NCBI GenBank assembly: GCA_032718475.1
Contig: JAUCBJ010006890.1
Location: forward strand, 1-36,241
Origin: Nemertoderma westbladi
Lineage: Eukaryota; Xenacoelomorpha; Nemertodermatida; Nemertodermatidae
Direction: 5' to 3'
Length of the DNA: 36,241 nucleotides
Under the pieces are notes generated by a model, which was not told the origin of the DNA, made no database searches, and saw only the letters and a program-made list of their open reading frames with translations. Shown piece by piece: positions 9,534 to 20,095 of the stretch. The translations under genes and the position numbers were made by a program. The first letter of the stretch is position 1, and each line of letters begins with the position of its first letter.

Positions 9534-10551
9534 TTAATAATGGGAGGAATAATCACTATCCGAATCGTGGTTGGCAGAGTTAACAAACAGAGTTTTAGGC
9601 TCGATTGAATTGATTGGTTGAAATCCGTCGGAGTCAGATAATCCGTCTACCGGGGGTGTTTCGTTGCTGGAAGGGCTACTGAAGGTGCTGCTGAGATTCC
9701 TACGGCTGGATGGGGGGGAGGAGGGGGACGGGAAGAGACGGGGGTTGGGTTGGGGAATCCGAGCGGAGGAGACGGGGAAGGGGGTGGAAGAGGAGGGGAA
9801 CGGGGTCGGAAGCCAGTCCTCGCCGTCGCTGAACATCGCGGGGTCGGGTATCCTCGGAGAGCCGAGGAAAACCTCGTCGACTTCGGATACACTCGATTCG
9901 TTAACAACCATATCGGGGGCGGTGGACGTTATCTGGCGGCATTGAGCCGCGGAATTACGTCGAGGGATAAACCGTTTCCACGGGAGAATAAATAGGAAGT
10001 AGAGAAAGGAAAGAACAGCGAGGAAATATGTGGATAGTTTAGTAGTCGTGGAGACTAAGAGTAGTTTGAGTTTCCGCTTGCGAGCGGCCCAGACGAGTCG
10101 AGGAGCAGCTAGGAGTTGTCGGACGGTTGGACGAGTTGAGGGATTCGGATCCATCATCGATTGGATGAGTTCCCCGAGGGTGGGATCGCCGATGGATTGG
10201 AGTAACTCGACGGGTAGCGGGGCGCGACGCAGTCGGTGCCAGGTGGGCCCTCCCGAGGGGGGGTCCAGGTCGGTTGCCAGCTCCAACAGCGCGACTCCGA
10301 GGGAGAACACGTCCGCGGGTTTACCGAAGTCGCCCTGCAGGAGTTCCGGCGCGAGGTAGGCGGGGTCGCCCTCCTGCGGGGAACCCGAGCGGCATTGCGT
10401 CGTGTCTACCATGAGGCCGAAGTCGGCGAGTTTCAGTCGGCCGTCGAGACCGACCAGGATGTTGTCCGGTTTGATGTCGAGGTGGACAAGGTCCTGGTCG
10501 TGGAGGTGTCGGAGACCGGTGAGGAGGTCCACCAACCAGTCGATCAGTCGG
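9534..10551 (-). CDS. PKMYT1 exon 2 (catalytic C-lobe, membrane segment, tail)
   Basis: The exon begins after ttctcacag at 10552 with the last base of the Ser203 codon, followed by RLIDWLVDLLTGLRHLH. It ends at a TAA stop after DYSSHY. It holds the catalytic loop, activation segment, transmembrane anchor and C-terminal tail. Confidence 0.92.
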
Positions 10552-11480
10552 CTGTGAGAACGGAAATAACATTGACAAAATAAAATAAGTTACAGTTCCA
10601 TAATGTTATAATACTGTTATATAAAAACAAATGAAAACCGTTGAGGTTGAATACAAAAAAAAAACAGAAACATATCTATGTATGTAGTGTAGTACCGGTA
10701 CCAAGTATAGTACTATTATAGTACCACACGGTAGTAGTCCCAGATCAGTTAATAGTATTACATTTTCTCATTTTTCGGAGTTCTTAAAAATTAAAAAGTT
10801 AGAAGGCAATGAACTACTAAGTATACCACTAACAACAAACTACAGTACTCTAACGTACAATGGCGTATTTACCTTGTGGGTAGATCATGGTGCCTTTCTG
10901 CATATGAAGCCAAACTCTCTGCACACAGTTCTGTCTGTATATACAGCCTCCCTCGCTCTTCCCAAGCTCTGTGGAACGCTAAACAGTTGCCATGACGACC
11001 GAGTAATTCATGACGACGAACCTCCTCCATTCGTCTCCGTCTGTCTGACTCACCCCGGAAACAGTCCTGCGATATTTTAACCGCGTAAAACTCACCATCG
11101 CTTTTACATTTCGCCTTAAAAACCTCCCCAAAACTTCCATTCCCAAGTTTACATTCCACCTCGAATCCTTGATTGAAAAACAATCGTTTATTTTTTTTGT
11201 TGTACAGCGAGGCATCAAGGAAAGATGATATGTTTGAATCGTTTCGGAAGGAAACCGCCTGGGGGCGCTGCTCCGAGAGCAACCGATGAGGGAATATGCG
11301 GCTGACCGGCGGGGCCGATTTGACCGGGGCTCTCGGCAGGGTGGCAGGGCTTCCCACCGTGCAGCGTCGATTCTTTTTGTGTGAGAAATTCCTTTGCGAG
11401 GAATCGAATATCTCCGGAAGGGGACGAGGGGTTAGAGTAATATTCGGTACGCTTTGGGCCCGAGTGTCTCTTACCAACAT
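9534..11480 (-). CDS. Membrane-associated Cdc2-inhibitory kinase Myt1 (two exons)
   Basis: Myt1 is a Wee1-family kinase of the ER/Golgi membrane that phosphorylates CDK1 at Thr14/Tyr15 and delays mitotic entry. Exon 1 is 11480-10873 and exon 2 is 10551-9534. The donor (AAG then gtaaat) and acceptor (ttctcacag) join in phase to make Ser203, giving 541 aa. Visible features: N-terminal tail with RIFPHR and QAVSFR, as in other Myt1 proteins; Gly loop GNGSFGEVF (113-121); Lys135 in AVKIS; HLDIKPDN (catalytic Asp228, with HLD in place of HRD as in Myt1); ADFGL (Asp246); EGDPAYLAPELLQ; then a hydrophobic segment, about 376-394, the membrane anchor typical of Myt1. A Ser/Pro-rich tail follows. The ATG gives an N-terminal length like that of vertebrate Myt1 (499 aa in human). 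The exons are GC-rich against an AT-rich setting. No damage was seen. Confidence 0.93.
10873..11480 (-). CDS. PKMYT1 exon 1 (N-terminal tail and kinase N-lobe)
   Basis: It starts at the ATG at 11480 and ends at 10873 before gtaaat. Without splicing, the frame would stop one codon after the junction. The first codons ATG TTG are followed by GTAAGA, a donor-like word, so an alternative very short first exon cannot be excluded. I prefer the plain reading because the downstream frame is continuous. Confidence 0.9.
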
Positions 11481-13300
11481 AGCACCATCAGTCAGTCATT
11501 GCCAAGTGGCATGTCGGCGACGCACTGTCTGACCGTGGTTGCGTTGGCATACCTATCCTACACCGTCAACAAACTTACAGGCTGCAGAGTATTTCTGTAT
11601 TTCTAGGCCTATTCTGCTACTACACTACACTTACACCATCTCCATTAATTTAATAGGCCTACAACAACCATCTGTGGGGTCGGAGCCCCCCCCCCCCCCC
11701 CCCCCCCCCCCTATTTTTTTTCAAATTTCAATCGCTTGCTACGAAATTTGGTATGATGATACTGTAGTTTGACAATTTTTCTTACTGCTGGCCTGGTCGG
11801 ATTTTTCAATTTATTATTCTCTTGTTTTTCTAGCATTCTGTGTTTATTGCAAATGTGTTGTTGCAGAGGAACTGTCAAATGTAACGAAATAAAGGATAAA
11901 GCTTGTTGTTTTTTAAACATATATCCGACTTAAATTTCCAAATTTCAGCTCACATTCTTGAATGGTGAGATTGCTGCCGAATGGTCCGCGTCCGTTGAAA
12001 AATGTGTTTCGCTAAAGAATTCTACCATTCGCTAACTTTCGCAAGATGAAAAAGCGGTAGCGTTCCCACTTAATTATTATCATCTCTACAGTATTACCGA
12101 ATGTAAATAATGGTATTCGATAATGGTAGCAAATTGATTTATCGCCTTACTAACTGACTAAAATAATAATTTTTCACTATAATTTTAACAGGAAATCACT
12201 AAAATATTCAGTTTCCACTAAAATCTATTAATTAACATTAAATCTATTAATTATAAATTATTGCTAAAATGTGGGAAAGGGCATGTTACAGTGCCACTAA
12301 TAATGAAGGGATTTTATTACAATAGGCCGTAACAGATTTTGATGAAAATATATTTTAGTGATAATTAAATTGAGTGGAGGAAATATATATTTCATAACGA
12401 AATTTACTGGAAAACAGGAGTTGTTTTAGTGACCAATAAAATTAATGGGTTTTAATCAAGGTGTAGGCCTACTAAATAACTTAACAATAAATAAATAATT
12501 TATTATAATTCTAAATAATAAATAATTCTAAATAACTTATTTAGTACACCTTGGTTTTAATGTAGACTACCAGTACAAGTAAAATCAGTAAACATAGAGA
12601 CATGCAGGGCATAGCTACCGACCTTAAGTTGAAACTGAAAGCTTTTTGATAAACATAAGTTAAAGTACCGGCACTGCTTCTAATAGGCTAGAACTAAGTT
12701 TAGTAACAGTTTATGAATACTGATATTTGTTAAGGGCTAGTTGAAACTAAGTTAAGTCAATGCTCTTACTAAAATCAGTTGTTTTTAGTAACAGATAGCT
12801 CTTACTAAAATCAGTTGTTTTTAGTAACAGATAGCTCTTACTAAACATAGTTGCAGCTCTTACTAAAAGCTGTCACTAAGTAGCTGTAACTAATACTAAC
12901 TCTATGAATACCGCCCCAGATCATGGTCCCATTGCTGCATTGTCTGGAACACATTAGACAGTTAGATGCCAACACAAAAAACAGTAAGACAACAAATTTA
13001 CAAGGAATAAATTTCTAGAAAAACTAATATACTGTATGAACTTGATTAATACCGTACAGTACTGTCGTAATTGAATAAATATATATACAGTATATACAAA
13101 TTAAATGGTCAAATCAATAATTGAATAACTTCATTTTTATTTTTTATAGGCCTACTTAAATAATATTTACCTCAAATAAAGCTAGGGCTAAACACAAAAT
13201 AATTAGGATGGGGAATCAATATAACACCTCCCCCCTCTCGGAAACTAACGCTACTAACTAAAAGACTAACTGAAACGAACTAAAAGGAATTCATATAAAA
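11481..13300. other. Intergenic, AT-rich, small repeats only
   Basis: The PKMYT1 promoter should lie just above 11480; no TATA was recognised. A run of 26 C (11686-11711) adjoins the inverted partner of the repeat at 70-132. A palindrome of about 97 bp spans about 12457-12553 (CAAGGTGTA at one end, TACACCTTG at the other). A 36-bp unit with CAGTTGTTTTTAGTAACAG is repeated at 12766-12842, with a partial third copy. No gene was seen. Confidence 0.5.
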
Positions 13301-13324
13301 TAAGCTAGAAATTTTAGTCTTGTT

Positions 13325-13800
13325 TTTAGCGGCGGGTGCCAAATGTTGGTGCCAGCCCCAAATTTTGAAATATTTCAATTTTGTAAATTGATTAATTGAA
13401 GCTGTTTTTTCCGCAATAGAGGTTTTAGGCGTTCTAGTCTCGTTGGAATATATATGAATTGCACTAGGCATATCATCAACGTGGTATTTTTCGGTGCTGT
13501 GTGCAAAATTTGGTGCCAGCAAGAAATTTTGAAAATTTATTCAATAGTTCAATTGATTGTGACAACTCAGTCCTATCTTACATTTTAGAGGTTTAAGGGG
13601 GCTCTGAATTCAATGGAATTAATATTTATCTAACAACTATATATCTCAAACTTGTATTTTTCGGAAGTATGGGGTTTCTTGCGTTATACGGATTTGTGAG
13701 GGTTCTGAATTCAATGGAATATGTAAAAATTGCATATGAATTCTGAAACTTGTATTATTCGGCGGTGGGTGAAAATTTTCAACAACATCGTTTATTGTTT
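13325..13800. repeat. Diverged ~170-bp tandem repeats (about 3 copies)
   Basis: Three successive segments each contain a GAGGTTTTAGG- or GGGTTCTGAATT-like part, then a CAATGGAATAT-like part, then an AACTTGTATTTTTCGG-like part, spaced about 170 bp or less. Copies are well diverged, so the array is old. The pattern recalls the left-arm repeats of the 6.8-kb transposon, but I could not show a shared origin. Confidence 0.5.
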
Positions 13801-14416
13801 TGGTTAGAAATTGCCGCCGCTGTAACCTGCTCTTTTCCTTCAATTGGAATGGAAGGTAACAACATCGTTTATTGATTCCCACCTTCCCATCTTTCTTCAT
13901 CGTCTGGGTATAAACTCCGCTGTATCAGCGTGGCAATCAGGGCACTATGGGGCATGTTAAAGTGTTTCGCCATATTCGCAGTACAGCACTGTACAGGAGG
14001 TACTGTACCTCTTCCTGCCTTCCTTTTAGCGTAACAAACAAACAATAAATATTTTAAATGTAACATACTAATAAGTACAATATCATTATTTAATAATATT
14101 AATTATAATTAATATAAATAACTTTAACTATTAATATTGATAATTATTAACAAGAAAGATTACTAAAATATTGCAGCAAAGGCAGAAAGGCTGTATTGTT
14201 TGTAATAAATGATTAATGTTTCAACACCAACTAAATCTGCGAAGGTTGTTTACATCTGAAACTATCCATCTTTGCTGGGGCAATCACACAACTTTCATAC
14301 CCGCCATCCTTCATCCTACTGTATATCGCATTTTTAACATGCCTTTGCTGCATTGGCTGCATACCGGTATGCCTGATGGCCTACTGCTATGTCATATGAT
14401 GATACTGATACGTAAC

Positions 14417-15372
14417 ATGGCAACCTTAGAACATGCTGCTTCTAGTGTTGGTTTTATTAACTCCAGAAAGACCAAAATTTTGACAGTTAACTTTGAAAGT
14501 CCTCAGCAAGTCTCTGATCGGATGAGCATAAGCTCAAAGGATGGTATGCTTGAGCATGTGGACGACTTCTGTTACCTGGGATCATGGATCCGGAAGTCAG
14601 GTGAGGACCTTCGAATACGTAAGGGAAAGGCATGGGCAGCCTTGAATAGGCTTTCCAGGATTTGGAAGTCACCGAGAATTAATCGGAAACTTAAGGTCCG
14701 ATTATTTAGAGCAGCAGTAGTTCCAGTACTCCTCTACGGGAGTCCATAGCAAGCAAAAAAAGCAAACAGTCGGTCGAAGCCGGAGGCGACCCGAAGGCTC
14801 CTCTTTCGATAGCTGCTACCCGAGGGTAGGGGTGGGCGCTACTCCTATCCCAAGATTTGCTCCCAGTTATTTAACTGGTACTCATTTGGGTGTCCAGCAT
14901 GGACACGGGAGTCCATGCTGGGCTTTAACTGCTGAGGACACCAAATCTCTGGATGGCACATTCACAAGAATGCTACGCCGGGTTCATTGTGTCAAGTACA
15001 ATGCACACATCTCCAACCAGACACTATATAACATTGGAGGTGTCTCATTGGTTCCCCCAAGCTTGACACAAGAACAAAATCGCCTCCGCTTTGCAGGACA
15101 TTGCTTTCGCCGTGAGGACCAGCCAGTGCATAATCTTGTAGTTTGGCAGCCTCATGGAGTGAATAAGCATGGTGGACAGCCCATGACTTTCTTGAGACGC
15201 ATCTTAAAGGACACTGGCCTTGAAGATGCGGATGATCTAGCAAATGTCATGGGTGATAGGGAGTTGTGGCGGTGCAATTTTGTTGACAAGCCGGCACAGC
15301 ATTCTTAAAAATGCAGCTGCAATGCAGCATGCCGATACTAGTAGTAGTAGTACTGTAGTAGTATGGCAACCT
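14417..15372 (+). mobile_element. 5'-truncated LINE copy 2, same family as copy 1, with target duplications
   Basis: The insertion (14427-15362) is flanked by perfect 10-bp repeats ATGGCAACCT (14417-14426 and 15363-15372). It begins inside the reverse transcriptase (LEHAASSVGFINSRKTK) and matches copy 1 at over 90% of bases. It has a 3-base deletion early on and ends in a TAG/GTA simple-repeat tail (about 15338-15362). A 157-bp insert at 14748-14904 interrupts it. The defined ends show that this family integrates with about 10-bp duplications and uses a simple-repeat tail. Confidence 0.9.
14748..14904. mobile_element. 157-bp SINE-like insertion with 12-bp target duplication
   Basis: ACGGGAGTCCAT occurs at 14736-14747 and again at 14905-14916, and the LINE sequence resumes exactly after the second copy. 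The insert has an A-rich stretch at one end (GCAAGCAAAAAAAGCAAACA) and a GC-rich body with hairpin potential (CGAAGCCGGAGGCGACCCGA, then CCGAGGGTAGGGGTGGGCGC). I did not recognise a tRNA, 5S or 7SL head. LINE-mobilised SINE is the best guess from the duplication length. Confidence 0.7.
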
Positions 15373-15820
15373 GATCCCCTATTGGCTATTTACCTATATC
15401 TCTTTCTCCTGGTTGGTTATAGGACCAGATGCCGCCAGATCAGATCAGATCAGATAAGGAAAGACGTTTTATTCTACCTCCAAAATAATCGACAGAGATA
15501 ACAAGCGAAATCAACGTTACTTTGTTTCCCCTGCTCTGCCCTCCCCTCCCCTCCCCTTTATCCAGACCCACTCCCCCCGATTGATCAATGTCAGAGGTTG
15601 ACAGCACTAGCATCCGCTATTGTCACTGCACTTAAAATCATAGAAAAAAGAGAACTCAAAAAAATTTAATAAAGTTTCCTAAAATGCTTTGTTACCGGTA
15701 AAATTAATCAATTAATAATACCGGCAATAACATTTTATAATCATAATTGTATATGTGCTTAAACTGTGCTTGGCCCAATTGAAGGAAAATAAATAATAAT
15801 CTAATATAATCTGTATTACA
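15373..15820. other. Intergenic; GATCA microsatellite, no gene
   Basis: A short (AGATC)n run occupies about 15436-15457, and a CCCTCCCCTCCCCTCCCC pyrimidine tract lies near 15538-15556. Nothing else was recognised. Confidence 0.5.
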
Positions 15821-16267
15821 GTCAAGGCGTACTACAGTATAGGCAAGGCGTACTACATGTACAGTATATGCAAGGCCATGCCATGCCATCGAGTTAACTG
15901 GGGGCGGTGACTGGGGGCAAGATTTTCTTAAGCTGTATACCTGTATAACAGAGATTTCCCTCTGTTATTACAATTTATGAATAAAATACGCTTTGGTAAG
16001 ACTGTATTAGTATTAGTAATTGTAATTAATGTATCTTATGTTAACTTTCAAATTATGATAAATAATTTCAATTATTATTACAATAATTCATAATTCAATA
16101 ATTATTACAAAAAGGCAGAGCGCCTTTTAGTTATTGTGTACAATAAATATTGCCAAATATTAATAAATTATATTACATTCAATTATGAAATGCAGCAATA
16201 ATTTTATCGCATTTTTTGGAATTGATACATTAATTCACCACGTTGGTTTTTATAAGAAAGATATGTA

Positions 16268-16615
16268 AAACTCTAGGCCCATGTGAAGAATACCAGAATT
16301 TCTACCGTTATATTTCACTTTGCAGTTACCCCCATGTGAAGAATACCAGAATTTCTACCGTTATATTTCACTTTGCAGTTATCCTCATGTGAAGAATACC
16401 AGGTTTTCACCAAAAACACAGGTTACAGAAGGGCTGAATTTAACCAAAACAATAAACGAATTAGTATATGTACAGGTTATAAGACAGAAATAAGCGCTAT
16501 AATACACTTAATAAAGATACATTAATAAAAAATAAAAAATCTTCATATATAAAATTCCAATAAAAAGTCGACCGAAAAGTGAAATCCTGGTATTCCTCAC
16601 ATGGGCGAAACTCTA
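16268..16615. mobile_element. 332-bp MITE with 8-bp target duplication
   Basis: AAACTCTA occurs at 16268-16275 and at 16608-16615. The element between (16276-16607) begins GGCCCATGTGAAGAATACCA and ends as its near reverse complement (TGGTATTCCTCACATGGGCG). The left tip is duplicated, with a second GCCCATGTGAAG-like copy about 53 bp inside and a third partial one. An 8-bp duplication fits hAT or related families. It contains one copy of the AACCAAAACAATAAACGA motif. Confidence 0.8.
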
Positions 16616-16619
16616 ACTA

Positions 16620-17484
16620 CAGTAGCAATTATACAGTTTCGCATTATTATCTCCTCTTGATGTCCCGGTGTCTTATACAGTTATAAGCCTAGTTAACTGA
16701 CCAAAGGGCATCATCCAAAAGATTGTTGTGTTTAAAAACTCTATACAACAATGCAAATGAAGTCTCAGTTCTTAGATAAACTGAGAATTCTAAACTTAAC
16801 TCAATTTGCGTCGGTTTTAAAGGTAAAATAAGGGTGAACAGAAATTAACAAATGAATGAAGACCGTTATTAACGTTCGAGTATTGTATATTAAGTGGCAG
16901 AGTGGATGAGGTGTATCACACTGGATAACAAATAGGCTAATAAATCTGTAAATAAAACCCGACAATTTTTGACCTGCTTCTACTGTATTAGTATATGAGT
17001 TCCTCGACTGAACCGAGAACGTCCTGACCTGAACTGAGTCTGAGAAGGCAACAAAAAGATCTATACTGGAAGATCTCCTCTCCTCAGCACTCGATCCAAT
17101 GGTTGGTCAGGGCGGCGGGTCCGGTGTTGGGACGACGCTCACAGGGAATGGTCAAACTGATGGCGGTACAGCGGGTCGAGGTTTACCCCGAGCCGTTACC
17201 ATCTCGACGTCATCCGGTCAATGTTTATAGAAATAACAGTATCAGTATAGTTAGCGTAAATTCTCTCCAGACTTTAACGCGGAACCGGAGATCCATACTG
17301 ATACTGCCATAGGGTGTTCGCGGATACCGCATCGGTGGTAGGCGGAAATACTTGAATACGGAGCACTGAGTAGGCCTACTCTCCACTCCAGTTTACTTGG
17401 CATTTCGGTATAGCGCACCACTTTTTCCCCATTTTAAATAATACTATCATTAAAAGAGAGAGAAACTCATGAATAAACAAACAC
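16620..17484. other. No clear gene; one GC-richer open segment
   Basis: Mostly AT-rich. At about 17100-17312 an open frame on the plus strand (including EPLPSRRHPVNVYRNN) is GC-richer than its surroundings. It could be a degraded upstream part of the LINE at 17485 or an unrecognised exon; nothing decides between these. Confidence 0.3.
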
Positions 17485-19110
17485 TAGGTATTACTACAAT
17501 AATTATGTTATTGTCTGCTCAATCATGTTGGGACGAGTTCCATGGTGAATTATTATCAGCTTTTGACCGTTTTGTACCTAAGTTTACACCTACAGTAGTA
17601 GAAACCCCCGCAGGCACCCTCTGCACATCCGAAGACTGTTAGCTAGAAAGCGGCGCCTCTGGAGGAAAAGAACTTCAACTCCAAATGGCACCTCGATCTA
17701 TCGCGAACATAGTCAACGTTGTTCAGCAGCTATGCGGGAATTTTCTTGTAAACAGGAAGTTAATGTGCTAAATTGTGGTGACAGAAATGCATTTTATAAA
17801 TATGTTAATAAGAGAAAACAGGGTTATAGTTCAGTATCGCCCCTTCTAAAGTCAGATGGTACCACTGCTCTATCAGATTCTGATAAGGCCGAATGCCTCA
17901 GTGAACAATACTCCTCGGTTGGTGTTGATGATAACAAGTCATGCCCCACTGTAAACGCAATTACTGACTCTGTTTTCTCAGAAATTAATTTCTCTCCAAG
18001 TAAGGTGTGTAAAGCCCTAAGTAAACTGCCAGCTAAATATAGTCACTGCCCTGATGGCATCCCTGCGGCAATTCTTAAACAACTGAGATGTGAAATAGCA
18101 TATCCACTAAGTTATCTTTTCCAAGTTTCACTAGATACTGGAGAAGTACCAGATATTTGGAAATGTGCGGATATAATTCCGAGTTTTAAAAAAGGTAAAC
18201 GCAATATAGCTGGAAATTATCGCCCTATTTCACTGACCTCAGCAGTTTGCCGTTTATTTGAACGCATTTTGGTGCTAGAAATGGTTGATTATCTTTTACA
18301 GAATAACCTTTTATCTGCTCAACAATTTGGATTTTTACGTAACCGTAGTACGATTTTGCAGTTAATTGATTGTACTTTTCATTGGTCAAATAATTTAAAT
18401 AACCAGCAATTTACTGATATTGTATATATAGACTATGCTAAGGCATTTGATTCTGTCGTCACTACCAAATTATTAGAAAAAATGAAATCGTTTGGTATTT
18501 CTGGTAAAGTGCTTAGCTGGTTTAAATGCTTTTTAACCGGTCGTATCCAAAGGGTCAAGGTTCGTAATAGTTACTCATCCTACCGGAGAGTTATATCAGG
18601 GGTACCACAGGGGTCCTGTAGTGGGCCGCTGCTATTTCTTATGTTTGTCAATGATATGCCAGGTATATTTACAGAGGAGACCAGTGCTAGACTGTTCGCT
18701 GATGACACAAAATTATTTGCATCATTTGGTTATAGTGACGATCGTAACTTATTACAATCGAACCTGGATACATTTTCGAACTGGTCAAATATCTGGCAAC
18801 TTAACGTTGCAGGTGACAAATGCAAGGTGCTTACTTTAGGTAACTGTAATTGTGGTGCTAACTATAATATAAACATGAAGGTGTTAGAAAATGTTCTATC
18901 CTATCGTGATCTAGGTGTTGAAGTAGATACGAAACTTTATTTTAAGGACCACATAGATAATATAGTAGCCAAATGCTATAAAACAATTAATTTAATATTT
19001 AGATGCTTTGTTACCAATGATATCAGTGCTCTTCTATTTGCCTACAAAGTTTATGCTAGACCACTCGTAGAGTATGCATGGCTACCCCATAAACTATAGT
19101 AACTGTATGA
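17485..19110 (+). mobile_element. CR1/Jockey-type LINE fragment with reverse transcriptase
   Basis: A frame from 17582 to the stop after 19096 encodes a linker (RRHPLHIRRLLARKRRLWRK, YREHSQRCSAA) and a reverse transcriptase: NYRPISLTSAVCRLFERIL, QFGFLRNRST, VYIDYAKAFDSV, SGVPQGSCSGPLLF and the catalytic RLFADDTKLF. An upstream piece in another frame (WDEFHGELLSAFDRFVPKF, about 17529-17590) belongs to the same protein, so there is a frameshift near 17595. The endonuclease is absent. At the 3' end the protein stops at EYAWLPHKL, where relatives have a longer segment, so the copy is also cut there. The central 455 codons from ATG 17732 are intact. It is related to CR1, Rex1 and Jockey elements and is not a host gene. 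Confidence 0.88.
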
Positions 19111-19120
19111 GATGGCAGAG

Positions 19121-19280
19121 TATCTCCGGGCCTGAGATAGTATCTCCGGGCCGGACTTAGTATCTCAGGGCCTGAGATAGTATCTCCGGGCCGGACTTAG
19201 TATCTCCGGGCCTGAGATAGTATCTCCGGGCCGGACTTAGTATCTCCGGGCCTGAGATAGTATCTCCGGGCCGGACTTAG
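19121..19280. repeat. 40-bp minisatellite (4 copies) at the LINE's broken end
   Basis: Two alternating 20-bp halves, TATCTCCGGGCCTGAGATAG and TATCTCCGGGCCGGACTTAG, repeat four times with almost no change. The array starts about 20 bp after the LINE's stop and is followed by the AAAAAAATAGGGGCT repeat end. The copies are nearly identical, which suggests recent expansion. Confidence 0.92.
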
Positions 19281-19299
19281 AAAAAAATAGGGGCTCCGT

Positions 19300-20043
19300 A
19301 CATAGCATAAGTCGACCAGCTGTATTACTGTTTATTTTAATGTGTTACCTCTACCTGTTTATGTTATATTTTAATGTGTACTTTCGCTGCTATGACCGTG
19401 ATGTCTCCGGACTCCGAATAATATAATATAATTACAGAATTGCTGATTTTTGGGTAGGCCTATTTACTTTTGACTGTAGTCTACCTAACAGTCAGATAGT
19501 GTCCTTGGGTGTTGGGATTGTAATTTCAGTAATTCAGTACGGTATTTATAAAATGACATTCTGAATGGGAAATGTTATCCCATAATTTAAAACTAACAAG
19601 ACACATTTCTTGCAATAATTAGGCCTACTAATACAGCCATACAAAGCGTACCTATTTTAGTCATAAATTGTAATAACATAAGGAAATCTCTGTTATAAAG
19701 CTTAAGAAAATCTTACCCCCAGTCACCGCCCCCAGTTAACTCGATGGCATGGCCTTGTACTGTATATATTACTGTATTACGCCTTGACTGACTGTCAGTC
19801 AGTTCAGCAGTTGTCAGGTTGTAGTGCTGTAGTGCAGCTGTAGTGAGATACAGCTGTACAGACTACAGTACAGCAGTAGGAGGCCTACCGGTAGGCTTAT
19901 CTGAATACAGACAGTGACAGACCGACTGAGATAGGCCTAGCCTTTGCCTTTATACAGTCATCATACTACACCGTACTGTCGTACTTCAGCACCGGTAGCG
20001 GTACAGGACATCAGCGTCAGCGAGATCGTCAGATCATATGATC
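19300..20043 (+). promoter_or_regulatory. Upstream region and probable 5' UTR of the hnRNP gene
   Basis: 19600-19793 is the right inverted-repeat arm. From about 19795 to 20043 the sequence is rich in CAGTACTGTA- and TACCGGTA-like words and CpG, and probably contains the promoter and 5' UTR. No TATA box or initiator is clear. Confidence 0.35.
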
Positions 20044-20095
20044 ATGACTGAATCAGTAACAGTGAAACTCGGAGGAGGTGATGCTAATGATAGCG
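20044..20095 (+). CDS. hnRNP exon 1 (start codon)
   Basis: ATG at 20044 reads [17 protein letters not shown] and stops one base into the next codon before gtgagt at 20096. The phase fits exon 2 exactly (G + CG makes Ala). The call rests on donor, phase and family-like acidic/Gly content; transcription was not shown. Confidence 0.65.

Larger units (their letters stand above)
15825..19793. mobile_element. ~4-kb region bounded by ~200-bp inverted repeats
   Basis: 15825-16030 matches the reverse complement of about 19600-19793. The shared blocks include CATCGAGTTAACTGGGGGCG, then AGATTTTCTTAAGCT, TAACAGAGATTTCC, TTATTACAATTTATGA and TACGCTTTG. This resembles the terminal inverted repeats of an old DNA element, with the 332-bp MITE and the LINE fragment nested inside. 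The exact tips and a target duplication are not clear, and no transposase frame remains. The left tip carries a local duplication of CAAGGCGTACTACA. Confidence 0.6.

Noticed and set aside
9647-10583. Other-frame ORFs of 81-115 codons over 9.6-10.6 kb
   Set aside because: They overlap PKMYT1 exon 2 and arise from its high GC content.
13280-13900. Minus-strand ORFs of 80-84 codons
   Set aside because: They lie across diverged tandem repeats and show no recognisable domain.
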